Below, piece after piece: positions 63,059-64,000 of a DNA stretch of 64,000 nt. The DNA is from Cryphonectria parasitica EP155 (Eukaryota > Ascomycota > Sordariomycetes > Diaporthales > Cryphonectriaceae). The DNA is taken from assembly GCF_011745365.1 (NCBI RefSeq), contig NW_024468909.1:6138001-6202000 (forward strand), written 5' to 3'. The translations under genes and the position numbers were made by a program. Within the stretch, counting starts at the first letter, position 1. Every line of letters starts with the position of its first letter. The notes under the pieces were generated by a model that worked only from the letters and a program-made list of their open reading frames with translations, had not been told where the DNA came from and searched no databases.

Positions 63059-64000
63059 GAGTGATATGTGAACGAGGCCTGGTTAGTTATCCATGCGAAT
63101 ATGAGCATGGACATTGTCATCTTATCATGGCTAAGGCATCTTGTTGTTGAAGCATCTTGGCCAAGACACCGTTCAACTTGAGGGCATATACTTCATAGCA
63201 TGGTGGCATGGTGGGCTGGCATACCAGGAGATTTCTTTTGGTGGTAGGAATTATGACGAGATCTTGCTTGCCAAGTTACTAGGCTCATGCAAATGAGCTC
63301 TTGGGCATTCTGCCCAGGTACTGCGCCACTCTCATAAATGATACTTCAAATTCAATGACTTTAGCACAACAGCTTTCTCCTTCTACTTGGACTAATGTGA
63401 ACGTGATTTGGCAAAACATTCCTTTTATTTATATGGTTGAAATTCATTCAGGTGTGTAAATATATCTTGGCTGAACGAATGCGCTGAAATTTCAGCGTGG
63501 ATGCATCAGAAATTGGGTATAGCTGTGTGCCCATGTGTTGAGTCCTGGATGCATCCAAGCCTCCAAAGCCTCAGAACAGACATATTGAGGACTCATCAGA
63601 AGTATCTACCTAAGTAAACAGCAAGTTCTGAAGAGACAGCATGTCATTATTATCACTTAATATATATAGCATCTCAAGGCTTTGAGCTGTCCTCACCAGA
63701 GATTGATTTTTATGCCTTGAGTTGTGTGGACTTGATTGAGTACTATTAAATCAAATAAAACAGCAATTTTTAGTACTCTGAGAGAAGAGACAAGAAACCC
63801 CAAAGTAGAATTTCTGTAAGCAAAATAAGCTAAATAAAGGGGGATGGTCTCTTCCCGATTATGAAATCTATCATCTATGGCAGCCCCTCTAGCAGGATTT
63901 CTTAACATATGAAAAATGGGCACGAGCCATTCTCCAAAAAGTATAATATATATATACAGCTCCAATGCAAAACTTATGACAGATCATGATCGCTCATCCA
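63059..64000. other. Intergenic, 0.9 kb, AT-rich
   Basis: 3' region of the SNF2 gene followed by AT-rich sequence. A 90-codon frame at 63693-63965 (minus) has no support. Nothing else recognised. Confidence 0.5.

Noticed and set aside
63693..63965. A 90-codon minus-strand frame near the right edge
   Set aside because: AT-rich, no motif, and no splice partner within the window.
1..64000. tRNA and rRNA genes
   Set aside because: Scanning for T-loop motifs (GTTCGA/TTCAA with paired flanks) gave only isolated matches with no matching acceptor or anticodon arms.

Overview
The window is nuclear DNA of a filamentous ascomycete (Pezizomycotina). The evidence is dense genes on both strands, short introns (mostly 49-115 bp) with GTRNGT donors and CTRAY-type branch sites, TATA boxes roughly 85-150 bp before several start codons, GC-rich codon third positions, and typical fungal gene families. 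I could not fix the class or species. All gene models were spliced by hand; 22 genes are called, counting one transposase. Nothing bacterial (operons, CRISPR, prophage) and no convincing tRNA or rRNA was seen.

Layout. 0.9-2.0 kb: a small secreted protein between two poly-G runs. 4.3-7.1 kb: a divergent mitochondrial pair, the phosphatidylglycerophosphate synthase PGS1 (-) and the complex I subunit NDUFA12 (+), the latter split into seven exons including one of 7 nt. 7.4-9.0 kb: a secreted GH27 alpha-galactosidase. 10.9-13.4 kb: a divergent bZIP factor and short-chain dehydrogenase. 15.06-18.16 kb: an apparently intact DNA transposon of the pogo/Fot type with 93/94-bp terminal inverted repeats, flanked by TACTA. 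19.4-22.0 kb: an FLC/TRP-like membrane protein. 23.0-26.0 kb: TAF6 and, converging on it, the succinate dehydrogenase cytochrome b subunit. 28.2-31.1 kb: a large, mostly disordered protein of unknown role. 31.6-34.2 kb: a divergent pair, a tartrate/D-malate-type dehydrogenase and a haloacetate-dehalogenase-like hydrolase. 35.3-36.7 kb: a GH18 chitinase with a chitin-binding domain inserted inside the catalytic fold. 37.9-39.9 kb: a 72-residue AN1 zinc finger protein and the DNA glycosylase NTH1. 40.4-41.5 kb: a secreted protein with a cyanovirin-N-like domain and an 11-nt exon. 43.5-50.5 kb: a hypothetical helical protein, an amidohydrolase-type decarboxylase, an L-arabinitol/polyol dehydrogenase and a dihydroxyacetone-synthase-like transketolase, a plausible small catabolic neighbourhood. 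51-52 kb: a secreted protein extraordinarily rich in Cys, Tyr, Asp and Lys. 53.5-55.0 kb: a Golgi-type glycosyltransferase. 55.0-59.0 kb: a gene-poor stretch ending in a pyrimidine-rich leader. 59.0-63.1 kb: a SNF2/RING translocase resembling Uls1/Rad16.

How the genes fit together. Housekeeping genes (TAF6, SDHC, NDUFA12, PGS1, NTH1, the SNF2 translocase) are interleaved with accessory genes for carbohydrate and small-molecule catabolism. The most unusual items are the Cys/Tyr-rich secreted protein, the intact transposon, the microexons, and three genes whose introns are stop-free and a multiple of three, so that an ORF caller would silently translate them.
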